Positions 17,127 to 25,776 of a stretch of 64,000 nt of DNA are shown piece by piece (the first letter of the stretch is position 1; each line of letters opens with the position of its first letter). Source of the DNA: Lysobacter_K koreensis (GTDB taxonomy: Bacteria > Pseudomonadota > Gammaproteobacteria > Xanthomonadales > Xanthomonadaceae); assembly GCF_042677045.1 (NCBI RefSeq), contig NZ_JBHTIH010000008.1:132232-196231 (forward strand), in the 5' to 3' direction. The notes below the pieces were generated by a model. It was not told where the DNA came from. It ran no database searches and worked only from the letters and a program-made list of their open reading frames with translations. The translations under genes were made by a program, and so were the position numbers.

Positions 17127-18184
17127 TGATACCGCGCCAACGGGCCTTCCGAAGGGCACTTCGCGTCCGGGAAGCCAAAGCGCTCGCGCAGCGCGATCCC
17201 GCAATCGTTCATCGCTTCCAGCGCCTGCTTCGGGGTCGCGCATTCGGCGTCGAACGCCTGCGCGAATGCGTCCTTGCGCCGCACGAACTCGTCGCCGCAC
17301 TTGCGCGTCAGCTGGATGCGCTCCAGGTCGTCCTGGGCGGCGTTGGTGCCCTGCAGGCCGAACTGGGCCAGCTCGCCGTCGCCGAGGATGCGCAGCTGGC
17401 GGTTGGGCACCGTCATCATCAGGTCGGCGACGGCCACGGCGGCGCCGTTGCGCTCCAGGTAATCCTTCATCTGCGCGTAGACGTCGCGCAGCTCCTGGCT
17501 GAGTTCGCGCCGCGAGGTCGCGGTCGAGCCGATCCGCACCATGCGGTGGATGCCGACCTTGCCCGCGATCGTGCGGGTGTCGCCCGCGGCCAGCACCAGC
17601 ACGCAGGCGCTGTGGCAGACCGCCTGGTCGCCGACCTGGATCGCCCAGTGCGCGGCGCCGATCGCGTCGCCGGCGCGCATCGCGTCCTCGACCTGGCCCC
17701 CGGCCGAATCGATATCGAGCAGGCGCGTGTCGATGTCCATGCGCGTGGCCATCGCCGCCACCCGCTCGACCAGCGCGGTGAAGCCGGCGTCGATCTTGCC
17801 CACGTAGCGCAGCCGCACCACCCCGGCGTCGCGGCACGGGGTCAGCGCGTCGACCAGGGCGAAGAATTCCAGCGAGTGCAGTGGCTGGCCGTTGTCGGTT
17901 TCGGACGCGTCGGCGCTGCAGCCGATCCACGCCTCGCCGGCACCCAATTGCGCCGGCGGCCAGTTGGTGCCGCTCATCACGTCGGCCGGGACCGGCTTGG
18001 CTTCGACCTGCGCGGCGCTCACCGCGCCGCCCTGGTCGGCACTGGTCGCCACTTCCACCCTGGCCGCCGCCGCGGGGTCCTCCGACGACCCAGGCTGGCG
18101 GCTGCAAGCTGCCAGCAGCGACCACGCCAGCAGCGCCGAGGCGGTCAGCCAGAACCGGGGTTTGCACATGCGTCGCATCGACAT
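17123..18184 (-). CDS. putative lipoprotein with ClpP/crotonase-like serine-protease fold
   Basis: 353-residue exported protein. The N-terminus is a lipoprotein signal ending LLAAC (lipobox cysteine after about 25 residues). The central domain has the ClpP-like pattern IDSAGGQVEDAMRAGDAI, then VCHSACVLVLAAG with the candidate nucleophile serine before Ala-Cys, then GKVGIHRMVR. These match periplasmic proteins of the COG3904 type, whose substrates are unknown. I chose the ATG at 18184; 18178 is an alternative. The stop TAG is the head of a REP element. Activity is inferred from the fold. Confidence 0.7.
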   Translation of the reverse strand: MSMRRMCKPRFWLTASALLAWSLLAACSRQPGSSEDPAAAARVEVATSADQGGAVSAAQVEAKPVPADVMSGTNWPPAQLGAGEAWIGCSADASETDNGQPLHSLEFFALVDALTPCRDAGVVRLRYVGKIDAGFTALVERVAAMATRMDIDTRLLDIDSAGGQVEDAMRAGDAIGAAHWAIQVGDQAVCHSACVLVLAAGDTRTIAGKVGIHRMVRIGSTATSRRELSQELRDVYAQMKDYLERNGAAVAVADLMMTVPNRQLRILGDGELAQFGLQGTNAAQDDLERIQLTRKCGDEFVRRKDAFAQAFDAECATPKQALEAMNDCGIALRERFGFPDAKCPSEGPLARYQ

Positions 18185-18644
18185 CCGCTTAGCCGGCGCG
18201 CAGGCCGTGCGCGCGGCATCCGTGAACAAGTGGTTTCCAGTCTAGTGGCCCCGGCCGCAGCCGGCCCCAACGGGCGATGAACATTTCAGCCCGTATGCGG
18301 CCCACCGCCGGTGCTGAATGGGAGCGAGCCGCTGCGGTCCCTCTCCTGCTGTCACGGGCGCGAGCGGCGCGATCGGCCATCGGGCCGCGCCGTAGCGCCA
18401 CGGCATTGGTCGCCGGGCGGTGTGCGTACCGGTCGCGATGGTCTAGGAGATCCGGCCGACCCAGTCTACCCGCGCGCGCTGATCGGCGTGACCTGCCGCC
18501 ACCACCGCAACGGCTGGCTGGCGATCGCCGACCAGGCACCAAGCTGCTCTGAGTTCCGCGCGGTCGCGCGGGACTTGGCCGACACCGAAGAAAAAACAAA
18601 GGCCCGGGTTCACCGGGCCTTTGCGGTTCGTCCGGACGCGCGAC
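18185..18644. other. 460-bp intergenic region without a supported gene
   Basis: Between the lipoprotein start and the methyltransferase stop I find no convincing coding sequence. The open frames here lack a ribosome-binding site and family-like content. It contains a GC-rich imperfect palindrome near 18246-18268 and, at its right end, the methyltransferase terminator. It may hold a decayed gene or the lipoprotein promoter. Confidence 0.5.
18598..18622 (-). terminator. Rho-independent terminator of the methyltransferase gene
   Basis: Perfect stem AAAGGCCCGG / CCGGGCCTTT with a GTTCA loop. On the minus strand it is followed by TTTGTTTTTTC. Confidence 0.88.
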
Positions 18645-19565
18645 TCAGGCGCGCTCGAGCACCATCCAGAAGCCCAGCCAGGACAGTTCGTCGGTCGGCA
18701 CGTCGCGGAAGGTGGCCGCCAGCTTCGGCCGGATGCGCTCGATCTTGTCGGCCTCCAGCCGCCCGGTATCGACCAGGGTGCGGAAGCGCAACCCGGAACG
18801 GCCCACGACTTCCTTGTACTTGTCCACGCGCCAGCGGTTGGGGCGGCCCTTGTGGCTGTGCATCAGCTGGTAGATCGACTCGGGCCAGGTCAGGAAGTCG
18901 AACGGCAGGTAGCGGTCCAGGTTGTGGCTCTTCAGGTCGACCTTGTGGATCGCGATGCCGTCGGGCCGCAAGGTGGCGGCCATGTCGCCGATGGTCTTGT
19001 CCAGGCAGTTGACATGTTCCAGCACCGAGCGCGACATCACCACGTCGTAGGCGTTCTTCTCGCCGATCAGGCCGTCTCGGGTCACCGAGTAGCGCACCCG
19101 GTTCGGGTTGAAACCGCTGGCCGGGTCGCCGAAGTCGTTGAACGCGCCATCGGCGCGCTTGCGCTGCGCGGGCTCCAGCCCGTCGAGCAGCTCCTTGTAG
19201 GTCTGGATGTTCTTCGCGGTGGCCTTCTCGCGCGCGAAGCGATCGACGCAATGCACGTAGTCGGCCCCGTGCGCATACAGCAGCAGGGCCACGCCAAGCA
19301 CGTCGCCGGGGCCGTATTCGAGCACCGCCTTGCCGCGCAGGAACGCCTCGAACTGCGCCACGTCGAAGCCGAGCCGGTGGCGGTAGTCGTCGAAGCAGCG
19401 CCGGAAATACTCGGCATTCTGGCTCGCATCGCTGCTGTCTTCCTCGCCGCGACCGGTCTCGTGACTGAGGTTGAGGTACAGCTTGGGTGCGAACCGCGCC
19501 AACTGGTTGGTCGCCACCGCCTTGGTGAACCGGACCGCGTCCTTGCCCAGGCTCTCTGTGTACAT
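18645..19565 (-). CDS. class I SAM-dependent methyltransferase
   Basis: Protein of 306 residues with a Rossmann methyltransferase core: motif I VLEYGPGDVLGVALLLYAHG, acidic strand VHCVDRF, and motif IV region VVMSRSVLEHVNCLDKTI, followed by LRPDGIAIHKVDL. The N-terminal 60 residues look like an additional helical cap. The substrate is not evident; the general architecture is that of proteins methylating small molecules or glycans. It is monocistronic with its own terminator. An ATG at 19565 gives a start well before motif I. Confidence 0.78.
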   Translation of the reverse strand: MYTESLGKDAVRFTKAVATNQLARFAPKLYLNLSHETGRGEEDSSDASQNAEYFRRCFDDYRHRLGFDVAQFEAFLRGKAVLEYGPGDVLGVALLLYAHGADYVHCVDRFAREKATAKNIQTYKELLDGLEPAQRKRADGAFNDFGDPASGFNPNRVRYSVTRDGLIGEKNAYDVVMSRSVLEHVNCLDKTIGDMAATLRPDGIAIHKVDLKSHNLDRYLPFDFLTWPESIYQLMHSHKGRPNRWRVDKYKEVVGRSGLRFRTLVDTGRLEADKIERIRPKLAATFRDVPTDELSWLGFWMVLERA

Positions 19566-19782
19566 GCTGCTCTCCGCCCCTCGGTGAACCGGTCCGCGCC
19601 GCGGCCACGCCGGTATCGTCCCGGCTCGCAGCCGGGTCGTAGTGGACTACGTCCGAAACCGGGGCGATCGGCCATCGCGGCGTGCACCGTGGAGGGCGGT
19701 CCGCGGCGGGCGGGTGGCCCAAACCCGCGCCCGCTGCCCGCCCACACGGGTGCGCGATTCGGCTACGCGGGCGGCGCAGCCC

Positions 19783-20289
19783 TCAGTCGATCCGGTAGAC
19801 CCGCGCCTTCGGCAGGTCCTCGTCGACCTGCAGGAACCAGCGCCCGGCGACGCCCGGCACGACCACGATCTGCGGCGGGTCCAGCGGCTTGCGCAGTGTC
19901 ATGCGGCCCTTGAGCACCTTCCATTGCTGGCCGTTTGCCAGCTCGAACACGGTGCCCGGCTCCCAGCCCGCCACCGGCGTTTTCAGGCGGCTGCGGATTG
20001 GCTGGTCGTCCAGTCCGATGTACGACGAAGGCGGCCGTTCGCGTTGCGCCGATGGGCGCACGGCATCCGCGGCGGTCGTGGCCTCCGCGGTAGCACCCGC
20101 CTTGTCGCGCAACAGGCGGTTCAGCGCCTCCAGTTGTGCCGGCGACAACGTGTCCAGGCCGGTGGCATGCAGCTGATCGGCCGACAGCCCCTGCTCGATG
20201 TTGACGTAAGGCGGTTGTGCGATCGCGACGAAAGTCGTCGACGCCAGCAGCAGCGCCACGCTCCAACCCCACACCGTTCTTTTCACCAT
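19783..20289 (-). CDS. exported protein of unknown function
   Basis: 168 residues with a clear Sec signal peptide (KRTVWGWSVALLLASTTFVA, cleavage near AIAQ). A linker follows (SPAQLEALNRLLRDK) and then a beta-rich C-terminal domain starting WEPGTVFELANGQQWKVLKG, a pattern shared by many Xanthomonadaceae periplasmic proteins. No enzyme motif is visible. The start at 20289 is set by the signal peptide; upstream codons in the frame are not signal-like. Confidence 0.75.
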   Translation of the reverse strand: MVKRTVWGWSVALLLASTTFVAIAQPPYVNIEQGLSADQLHATGLDTLSPAQLEALNRLLRDKAGATAEATTAADAVRPSAQRERPPSSYIGLDDQPIRSRLKTPVAGWEPGTVFELANGQQWKVLKGRMTLRKPLDPPQIVVVPGVAGRWFLQVDEDLPKARVYRID

Positions 20290-20499
20290 GGTCGTGTCTC
20301 CGTCGGCCGCGTGAAGTATGTGTCGCCCTGATGTCAGTTCTGCGACGGCGCCGCCTTGCGTTCGATCGCTCCCATGAGCCCATCGCTGCGGCCGCGCCAG
20401 CCATCGTTGCGGTTGCCACGGCACAGCGTCGCCGTTCACCCGTGCGTGGACCGGTCTGGATTGAGGGCGGGTCGCGGCCGGACACCCAGCGCCCGCTGC

Positions 20500-21201
20500 C
20501 TAGCCACGGCGCAGCGACCAGAACGCGATGTCTGGGCGGAAGTGGTAGCCGGCCTGCTGGTACAGCTGCTTGGCGCGCGCGTTGTCATGGCTCACGTGCA
20601 GGAACGGCGTGCGCCCGCGCGCGAGCACGTCGTTCGACAGCCACGCGAGCAGGTGCCGCGCGTAGCCGCGGCCGTTGAAGTCGGGGTGGGTGCAGACCGC
20701 GCTGATCTCCTGCCAGTCGTCCGTGCCCATGCGCTCGCCGATGATCGCCGCCAGCCGCGTGTCGCCGGCACCATCGGGCAGGTAGATCCCGAAGTAGCGG
20801 CCCAGCGCCATGGTGCGCGGGCGGAAGTAGTGCGGGTACACCAGCGCGGTCAGCGCCAGCACGTCGGCGCGGTGCGCCTCGCCCAGTTCGGTGATCCCCG
20901 GGCCGTCGGGTTCGGCGAGCGGTTGCGTGCAGGCCATCTGCGCGAGCATCGCCAGGTGCCGCAGCTGCCAGCCCTCCGCCACCGCCGGCGTCGGCCCGAG
21001 CAGGAACACCGAATCCTCCGGCGCCACCAGCGCCTCGAGCGCCGCGGCCGCGTCGATGCCGGCCTTCGCCACGCCGAGGAACGGCGCCACCGGCGCCGGG
21101 TAGCGCGCGACGTCGCCGTGCCGCAATGCCAGCGCGCGGTGGCGGCTGGCCAGCGACTCCCAGATCGGGTTGTCGAGCGGATGGGCGTTCATGGAGGACA
21201 T
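20500..21201 (-). CDS. GNAT-family N-acetyltransferase
   Basis: Protein of 233 residues. The C-terminal half is a GNAT/FR47-like acetyl-CoA-binding domain: ISAVCTHPDFNGRGYARHLL carries the R/Q-x-x-G-x-G/A pyrophosphate loop, followed by PFLHVSHDNARAKQLYQQAGYHF. The N-terminal half is a divergent GNAT-like or cap domain. The acceptor substrate is unknown. Two ATGs 9 bp apart (21201 and 21192) are possible starts. The gene is divergent from the histidine-kinase gene. Confidence 0.85.
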   Translation of the reverse strand: MSSMNAHPLDNPIWESLASRHRALALRHGDVARYPAPVAPFLGVAKAGIDAAAALEALVAPEDSVFLLGPTPAVAEGWQLRHLAMLAQMACTQPLAEPDGPGITELGEAHRADVLALTALVYPHYFRPRTMALGRYFGIYLPDGAGDTRLAAIIGERMGTDDWQEISAVCTHPDFNGRGYARHLLAWLSNDVLARGRTPFLHVSHDNARAKQLYQQAGYHFRPDIAFWSLRRG

Positions 21202-21330
21202 CTCGGCGGCGTTCGCGCGCAGGCGGAAGCGTCATCCTATCGCCGCCGCATTCAGCTTTGCGCACGCTGCGCACCGTGGGCAAGCGGCCGCCGGCTAGAC
21301 TGCGGATTCGACTTCACCCGCGGTCACGCC

Positions 21331-22542
21331 TTGAACCGACCCCCGCCAACCACCCTCGCCGCCCTGCCGCCGCCCGGCCAGCACGCGCGCATCGCGGCGT
21401 TGCGCGCGTACGGCATCCTCGACACGCCCGAGGAAGGCGCGTTCGACGACATCACCCGGATCGCCTCGCTGGTGTGCCACACCCCGATCGCGGTGGTGAA
21501 CCTGATCGACGAACACCGGCAGTGGTTCAAGTCCGAAATCGGACTGGGCGTGCGCGAAACGCCGCTCGAGACGTCGCTATGCGCGCACGCGATCCTCGAA
21601 GCGGATTTCATGGAGGTTCCCGACACCACCCTAGACGCGCGCTTCCAGTGCAACCCGCTGGTCACCGGCGCCCCGTACCTGCGCTTCTACGCCGGCGCGC
21701 TGCTCAAGACCTCGGCCGGGCACGCGCTGGGCACGGTGTGCGTGCTCGACACCCAGCCGCGCCAGCTCAGCGACGAGCAACGCAGCGTGCTGCGCGCGCT
21801 GGCACGGCAGGCGATGGCGCAGCTGGAACTGCGCCGCGCGCTGTTGCACGCCGAACGCGGCCGCCGCTACCGCAGCCGGCTGATGGCCGTGGCCGGCCAC
21901 GACCTGATGCAACCGTTGACCGTGCTGACCACGGTGATCCACGGCCTGCGCGCGCAGATGGCGGATGCCGGCGACAGCGAGCAGTTCGGCCTGGCCTCGG
22001 CCGCCGCGCAGCAACTGGGCACCAGTTTGTCGCGCCTGGCCCAGGCCTCGCGCCAGGACGCCGACCAGGACCCGGCCGAGCTTGCCGCGCTGCCGCTGGA
22101 CGAGGTGCTGAACGCGGTGCGCGACACCTGGAGCTACATCGCCCAGCGCAAAGGCCTGCAGTTCGCGGTTGCACCCTGCGCGCTGCGCGTCGACAGCGAC
22201 GCCGGCATGCTGCGCACCGTGCTCGACAACCTGGTCGGCAACGCGGTGAAGTACACGCCACACGGCGCGATCCGCATCGACTGCATCCCCGCCGACAGCC
22301 ACGTGCGGATCGAGGTCACCGACACCGGGATCGGCATCGCGGACCATCTGCTCACCCGCATCTTCGACGAGTTCCGCCAGGCCGACCCGAGCAGCGACGG
22401 CCTCGGCCTGGGCCTGTCGATCGCCAAGCGCACCGCCGACCTGCTCGGCTGCGGCCTGACCGTGGCCTCGCAGCCCGGCGCGGGTTCGACGTTCGCCGTG
22501 ATCGTGCCGCGCTCGGCGACCACGCTCGCGTCAGCTGCCTGA
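21331..22542 (+). CDS. GAF-domain sensor histidine kinase
   Basis: Soluble sensor kinase of about 403 residues with no membrane helix. Residues about 20-165 form a GAF domain (AYGILDTPEEGAFDDITRIA, then FYAGALLKTSAGHALGTVCV). The kinase part has an H-box MAVAGHDLMQPLTVL with the phospho-accepting histidine at residue 190, N-box DNLVGNAVKYTP, G1 DTGIGI and G2 GLGLGLSIAKR. I used a TTG at 21331 because the frame upstream reads non-family sequence antisense to the acetyltransferase gene; the start is uncertain. No response regulator lies nearby, so it is an orphan kinase here. Confidence 0.85.
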   Translation: MNRPPPTTLAALPPPGQHARIAALRAYGILDTPEEGAFDDITRIASLVCHTPIAVVNLIDEHRQWFKSEIGLGVRETPLETSLCAHAILEADFMEVPDTTLDARFQCNPLVTGAPYLRFYAGALLKTSAGHALGTVCVLDTQPRQLSDEQRSVLRALARQAMAQLELRRALLHAERGRRYRSRLMAVAGHDLMQPLTVLTTVIHGLRAQMADAGDSEQFGLASAAAQQLGTSLSRLAQASRQDADQDPAELAALPLDEVLNAVRDTWSYIAQRKGLQFAVAPCALRVDSDAGMLRTVLDNLVGNAVKYTPHGAIRIDCIPADSHVRIEVTDTGIGIADHLLTRIFDEFRQADPSSDGLGLGLSIAKRTADLLGCGLTVASQPGAGSTFAVIVPRSATTLASAA

Positions 22543-22745
22543 GCGCGGCGCACGCGGCCCCGGCTGGCGATATGCCGGCACGCGCGAGCCGCATTCCTCC
22601 GCGACCGGCGCAGGCGCAGCCTGCACGCCTCGATGACCCGGGGACGAGTTACCCCGCGCGTCTGCCGCAATTGGCGAATTACCCGGTCTTAACCCGTGAA
22701 GGGGCAAGTTGGCAGGCGTGAATCCCACCACCGAGGAGACGCGCA

Positions 22746-23111
22746 ATGCCGTACATCGACGGGTTCGTGCTGGCGGTCCCGACCGCCAACAAGCAGAAGT
22801 TCATCGACCACGCCACCCAGGGCGACTCGGTATTCCTGGAGTACGGTGCCACCCGCATCCTGGAGTGCTGGGGCGACGACGTCCCCGACGGCAAGCAGAC
22901 CGACTTCCGCCGCGCCGTGCAGGCCAAGGAGGACGAGACCGTGGTGTTCTCGTGGATCGAATGGCCGGACCAGGCCACCCGCGACGCCGGCATGGCCAAG
23001 GCGATGCACGACCCGCGGCTGAAACCCGAGGTGAACCCGATGCCGTTCGACGGCATGCGCCTGATCTACGGCGGCTTCGCGCCGGTGGTCGAGCTGGGCG
23101 CGAAAGCCTGA
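22746..23111 (+). CDS. DUF1428-family protein
   Basis: 121 residues with the DUF1428 opening MPYIDGFVLAVPTANKQKF, the central RILECWGDDVPDGK, and the ending MPFDGMRLIYGGFAP. The family adopts a dimeric alpha/beta-barrel fold like ABM or YCII proteins. Its function is not known, though some members are stress-induced. A GAGGAG ribosome-binding site lies 8 bases before the ATG. Confidence 0.88.
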   Translation: MPYIDGFVLAVPTANKQKFIDHATQGDSVFLEYGATRILECWGDDVPDGKQTDFRRAVQAKEDETVVFSWIEWPDQATRDAGMAKAMHDPRLKPEVNPMPFDGMRLIYGGFAPVVELGAKA

Positions 23112-23284
23112 GCCGGCGCTCGTTCGAACGCCGGCAGGCCGGTGGGTAACCGCACGCGGCGCGGGCTTCGACCCGCCGCCACCGGCAGCAGTCGCGGTGG
23201 ACGAGGCAGCCGGGCGGGACTTCCTTCACTTCCTGTCGGGCGCCCCGGATCGCTAATCTGCGGGCACAGCGCAAGAGGTGTGGG

Positions 23285-23659
23285 ATGTCGTTCGAAATAC
23301 GTGTGCATGAAGAGGCGAAATACTTCGAGGTGCGCTATGCCGGCGCGGTAAGCGTCGCCGAGCGCGCGCAGGTGCTGGAGCAGCTGGCCGTCGCCGCCGA
23401 GCGAGCCGGTTTTCGCCGCTGCCTGATGGACCTGCGCGACGCGCAGTTCGTGCCGGACGCCTTCGCCGCCAGCAACCAGTTCGCCTCGCGCGTGGCCCGG
23501 GAAACGGTCGACCGGGACGCCCGCGTCGCCTATGTGGCGAAAAACACCAGCCAGATCGACCCGACCGTCGAGAATCTGACCTCCGCGCGCGGCGTGCCCT
23601 TCCGCCGCTTCAACCACCGGCTGCCGGCGCTGGCGTGGCTGCTGGCGAGGCAGCCGTAA
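23285..23659 (+). CDS. small STAS/SpoIIAA-like protein
   Basis: 124-residue soluble protein. The sequence FEIRVHEEAKYFEVRYAGAV, followed by AGFRRCLMDLRDAQFVPDAF and ARVAYVAKNTSQ, resembles SpoIIAA-like/STAS folds that act as regulatory or lipid-binding modules. No enzymatic residues are evident. An AAGAGG site precedes the ATG. It is followed by the hairpin repeat array rather than by a gene, so it appears monocistronic. Confidence 0.65.
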   Translation: MSFEIRVHEEAKYFEVRYAGAVSVAERAQVLEQLAVAAERAGFRRCLMDLRDAQFVPDAFAASNQFASRVARETVDRDARVAYVAKNTSQIDPTVENLTSARGVPFRRFNHRLPALAWLLARQP

Positions 23660-23798
23660 GCCGCGGCAAACCGGTGGTGGCGGTGAACACCGGCTCGGCG
23701 GAGAGGTACCTGCCGGAGCTGCGGCATCTGATGTAGCGGCCGCGCCGGAACCCGGGCGCGGCAAGGCCGGGACGGCGACCGCGTCCGGTCGCGGGCTC

Positions 23799-24210
23799 CA
23801 TCGATGGGGTCGCGGACCCCAAGCATGGAGTCGGGACCCCCATCGGATGCAGTCGTCGACCCCACGCGTGGGGTGATGGACCCCATCGATGCAGTCGCTG
23901 ACCCCGAACGTGGGGTCGCGGACCCCATCGGATGCAGTCGCCGACCCCGAGCGTGGGGTCGTGGACCCCATCGGATGCAGTCGCCGACCCCGACCGTGGG
24001 GTCACGGACCCCATGGGATGCAGTCGCCAACCCCAAGCGAGGGGTCGCGGACCCCATCGGATGCAGTCGCCAACCCCGAGCGTGGGGTCGCGGACCCCAT
24101 CGATGCAGTCGCCGACCCCAAGCGCGGGGTCGCGGACCCCGTCGATGCAGTCGCCGATCCCAAGCGTGGGGTCACGGACCCCATCGATGCAGTCGCGGAC
24201 CCCATCCATG
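23799..24210. repeat. 42/43-bp tandem repeat array with nested hairpins
   Basis: Eight full units begin GATGCAGTCG at 23846, 23888, 23931, 23974, 24017, 24060, 24102 and 24144, with partial units at each end (last start 24186). Spacing is 42 or 43 bp. The extra base comes from CATCGGATG versus CATCGATG. Each unit contains GACCCC-N6-GGGGTC-N3-GACCCC, so either of two mutually exclusive hairpins can form. Mixed 42/43 spacing breaks every reading frame, so it is not a protein repeat. It fills the 658-bp gap between two genes. Confidence 0.92.
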
Positions 24211-24317
24211 CCCTCCGCCACCCCAGTCCCTGTGCCGCCTGCCCCTGACCGCACTCCCCTGATCCGCGCGTTATCGGCGATATCGCGCCTCCCGGTTGCG
24301 ATGGGAGAACAGCTGCC

Positions 24318-25628
24318 ATGTCCATGTCGCGCCGCCAGTTCCTGGCCGCCCCCGCCGCGCTCGGCGCCACCGCCGTGCTGCCTTCCTTCCTGGCCGCGCT
24401 CGCCACCGAAACCCCGGCACTGCCCGACCTGTCCGACTGGGACGGCGTGCGCGCCCAATTCGACCTCGACCCGGCGTTCGCGCACTTCGCCAGCTTCTTC
24501 ATCGCCAGCCACCCGACGCCGGTGCGGGCGGCCATCGACGGCTACCGCCGCGCCATCGACCGCAACCCGTTCCAGGTCGTCGAGCACGGCATGTTCGAGG
24601 GCGACGCGTCCAACTTGCCGCTGCGGGTGCAGGCCGAGGTCGCCGGCTACCTCGGCGGGCGCACCGAGGAGGTCTGCCTGACCCGCAACACCACCGAGGG
24701 CCTGGCGCTGGTGTACCACGGCCTGCTGCTGCGCGCCGGCGACGAGGTGCTGTGCACGACCCACGACCATTACTCCCATCACGAATCGATCCGGCTCGCG
24801 AGCGAACGCGCCGGGGCGACGATGCGCAAGATTGCGCTGTTCGACGACGCGGCCACCGCGACCACCGACCGCCTTGTCGAGCGCCTGCTCGCGGGCCTCG
24901 GGCCGAAGACGCGCGTGGTCGGCCTGACCTGGGTGCATTCCAGCAGCGGCATCCGCCTGCCGATCCGTGAACTGGCCGCGGCGTTGCGCCAGCGTCGCCC
25001 GGAGCTGTTGCTGGTGGTGGATGGCGTGCACGGCATCGGCGCCGTGGACGAGACCATCGCGACGATGGGCGCCGACTACTTCTGCGCCGGCACCCACAAG
25101 TGGATGTTCGCCCCACGCGGCACCGGCCTGGTCTGGGCCAACGCCGGCAACTGGGCGCGGCTGCGCCCGACCATCCCGAATTTCAGCGAGCTGGAGAGCT
25201 ACGAAGCCTGGCTGCAGGATCGCGCACTGGGCACGCCGAACAATGCCAACCGGATGACGCCCGGTGGCTTCCACGCCTTCGAACATCAGTGGGCGATGGC
25301 CGCCGCGTTCGCCATGCACCGGCAGATGGGTCGCGCCCGCGTCGCCGCGCGCATCCGCAGCCTCAACGACCAGCTCAAGACCAGCCTCGCCGAGGATCGC
25401 AAGGTCACCGTGCATACGCCGATGTCGGGCGACCTTTCGGCCGGGCTGGTCGCATTCGAGGTCGCCGGACTGACGCCGCAGGAGGTGGTGAAACGCCTGC
25501 TCGCCCAACGCATCATCGCCAGCACCAGCCCGTACGCGGTCACCTATGCGCGCCTCGCCCCGAGCTTGGTCAACACACCGACCGAAGTGGAGCGCGCCGC
25601 CCGAGCGGTGCATGCGCTGACAGGCTGA
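24318..25628 (+). CDS. Tat-exported class V aminotransferase (isopenicillin-N-epimerase-like)
   Basis: Protein of 436 residues. The N-terminus MSMSRRQFLAAPAALG is a twin-arginine signal (SRRQFLA) followed by a hydrophobic stretch, predicting export of the folded, cofactor-bound enzyme. The body is a PLP-dependent fold-type I class V enzyme: TRNTTEGLALVYHGLLLRAG, GVHGIGAVDETIATMGADYF, and the lysine in FCAGTHKWMFAPRGTG that should bind PLP. Closest family by pattern is the CefD/cysteine-desulfurase-like group. The substrate is unknown. It follows the hairpin array. Confidence 0.85.
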   Translation: MSMSRRQFLAAPAALGATAVLPSFLAALATETPALPDLSDWDGVRAQFDLDPAFAHFASFFIASHPTPVRAAIDGYRRAIDRNPFQVVEHGMFEGDASNLPLRVQAEVAGYLGGRTEEVCLTRNTTEGLALVYHGLLLRAGDEVLCTTHDHYSHHESIRLASERAGATMRKIALFDDAATATTDRLVERLLAGLGPKTRVVGLTWVHSSSGIRLPIRELAAALRQRRPELLLVVDGVHGIGAVDETIATMGADYFCAGTHKWMFAPRGTGLVWANAGNWARLRPTIPNFSELESYEAWLQDRALGTPNNANRMTPGGFHAFEHQWAMAAAFAMHRQMGRARVAARIRSLNDQLKTSLAEDRKVTVHTPMSGDLSAGLVAFEVAGLTPQEVVKRLLAQRIIASTSPYAVTYARLAPSLVNTPTEVERAARAVHALTG

Positions 25629-25687
25629 GCGGCGGACGTCGCCAGGAACGGGGTCAGGTTCACTTCCGAAGTGGCATCAAACCATTC

Positions 25688-25776
25688 GTAGGATGTGGTG
25701 AGCGCAGAACCGCATCAATCGCGCCTGTCCCGAACACGCGAATGATGCGGTGCGCCTTCGGCTTACCGCATCCTAC
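25688..25776. repeat. REP-type inverted pair, class C (GTAGGATG head)
   Basis: Left copy GTAGGATGTGGTGAGCGCAG starts at 25688. The right copy is inverted (GCACCGCATC-type head on the minus strand) and ends CCTAC at 25776. It abuts the 3' end of the RAYT remnant, and the TAG of its minus-strand GTAG head (25775-25773) terminates that frame. Confidence 0.8.

Noticed and set aside
18277..18552. small plus-strand open frame in the 460-bp gap
   Set aside because: Arg/Ala-rich composition typical of GC-rich antisense frames, no ribosome-binding site and no recognisable motif.
20356..21330. N-terminal extension of the histidine kinase
   Set aside because: The upstream part of the open frame is antisense to the acetyltransferase gene and reads arginine-rich non-family sequence. 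The kinase homology starts after 21331.
23846..24210. CRISPR array
   Set aside because: Units are contiguous 42/43-bp tandem repeats with no unique spacers and no cas genes nearby.
23804..24262. 152-residue repetitive open frame across the hairpin array
   Set aside because: Unit spacing alternates between 42 and 43 bp, so the repeat drifts through all frames. The peptide is low-complexity Arg/Pro with no ribosome-binding site.
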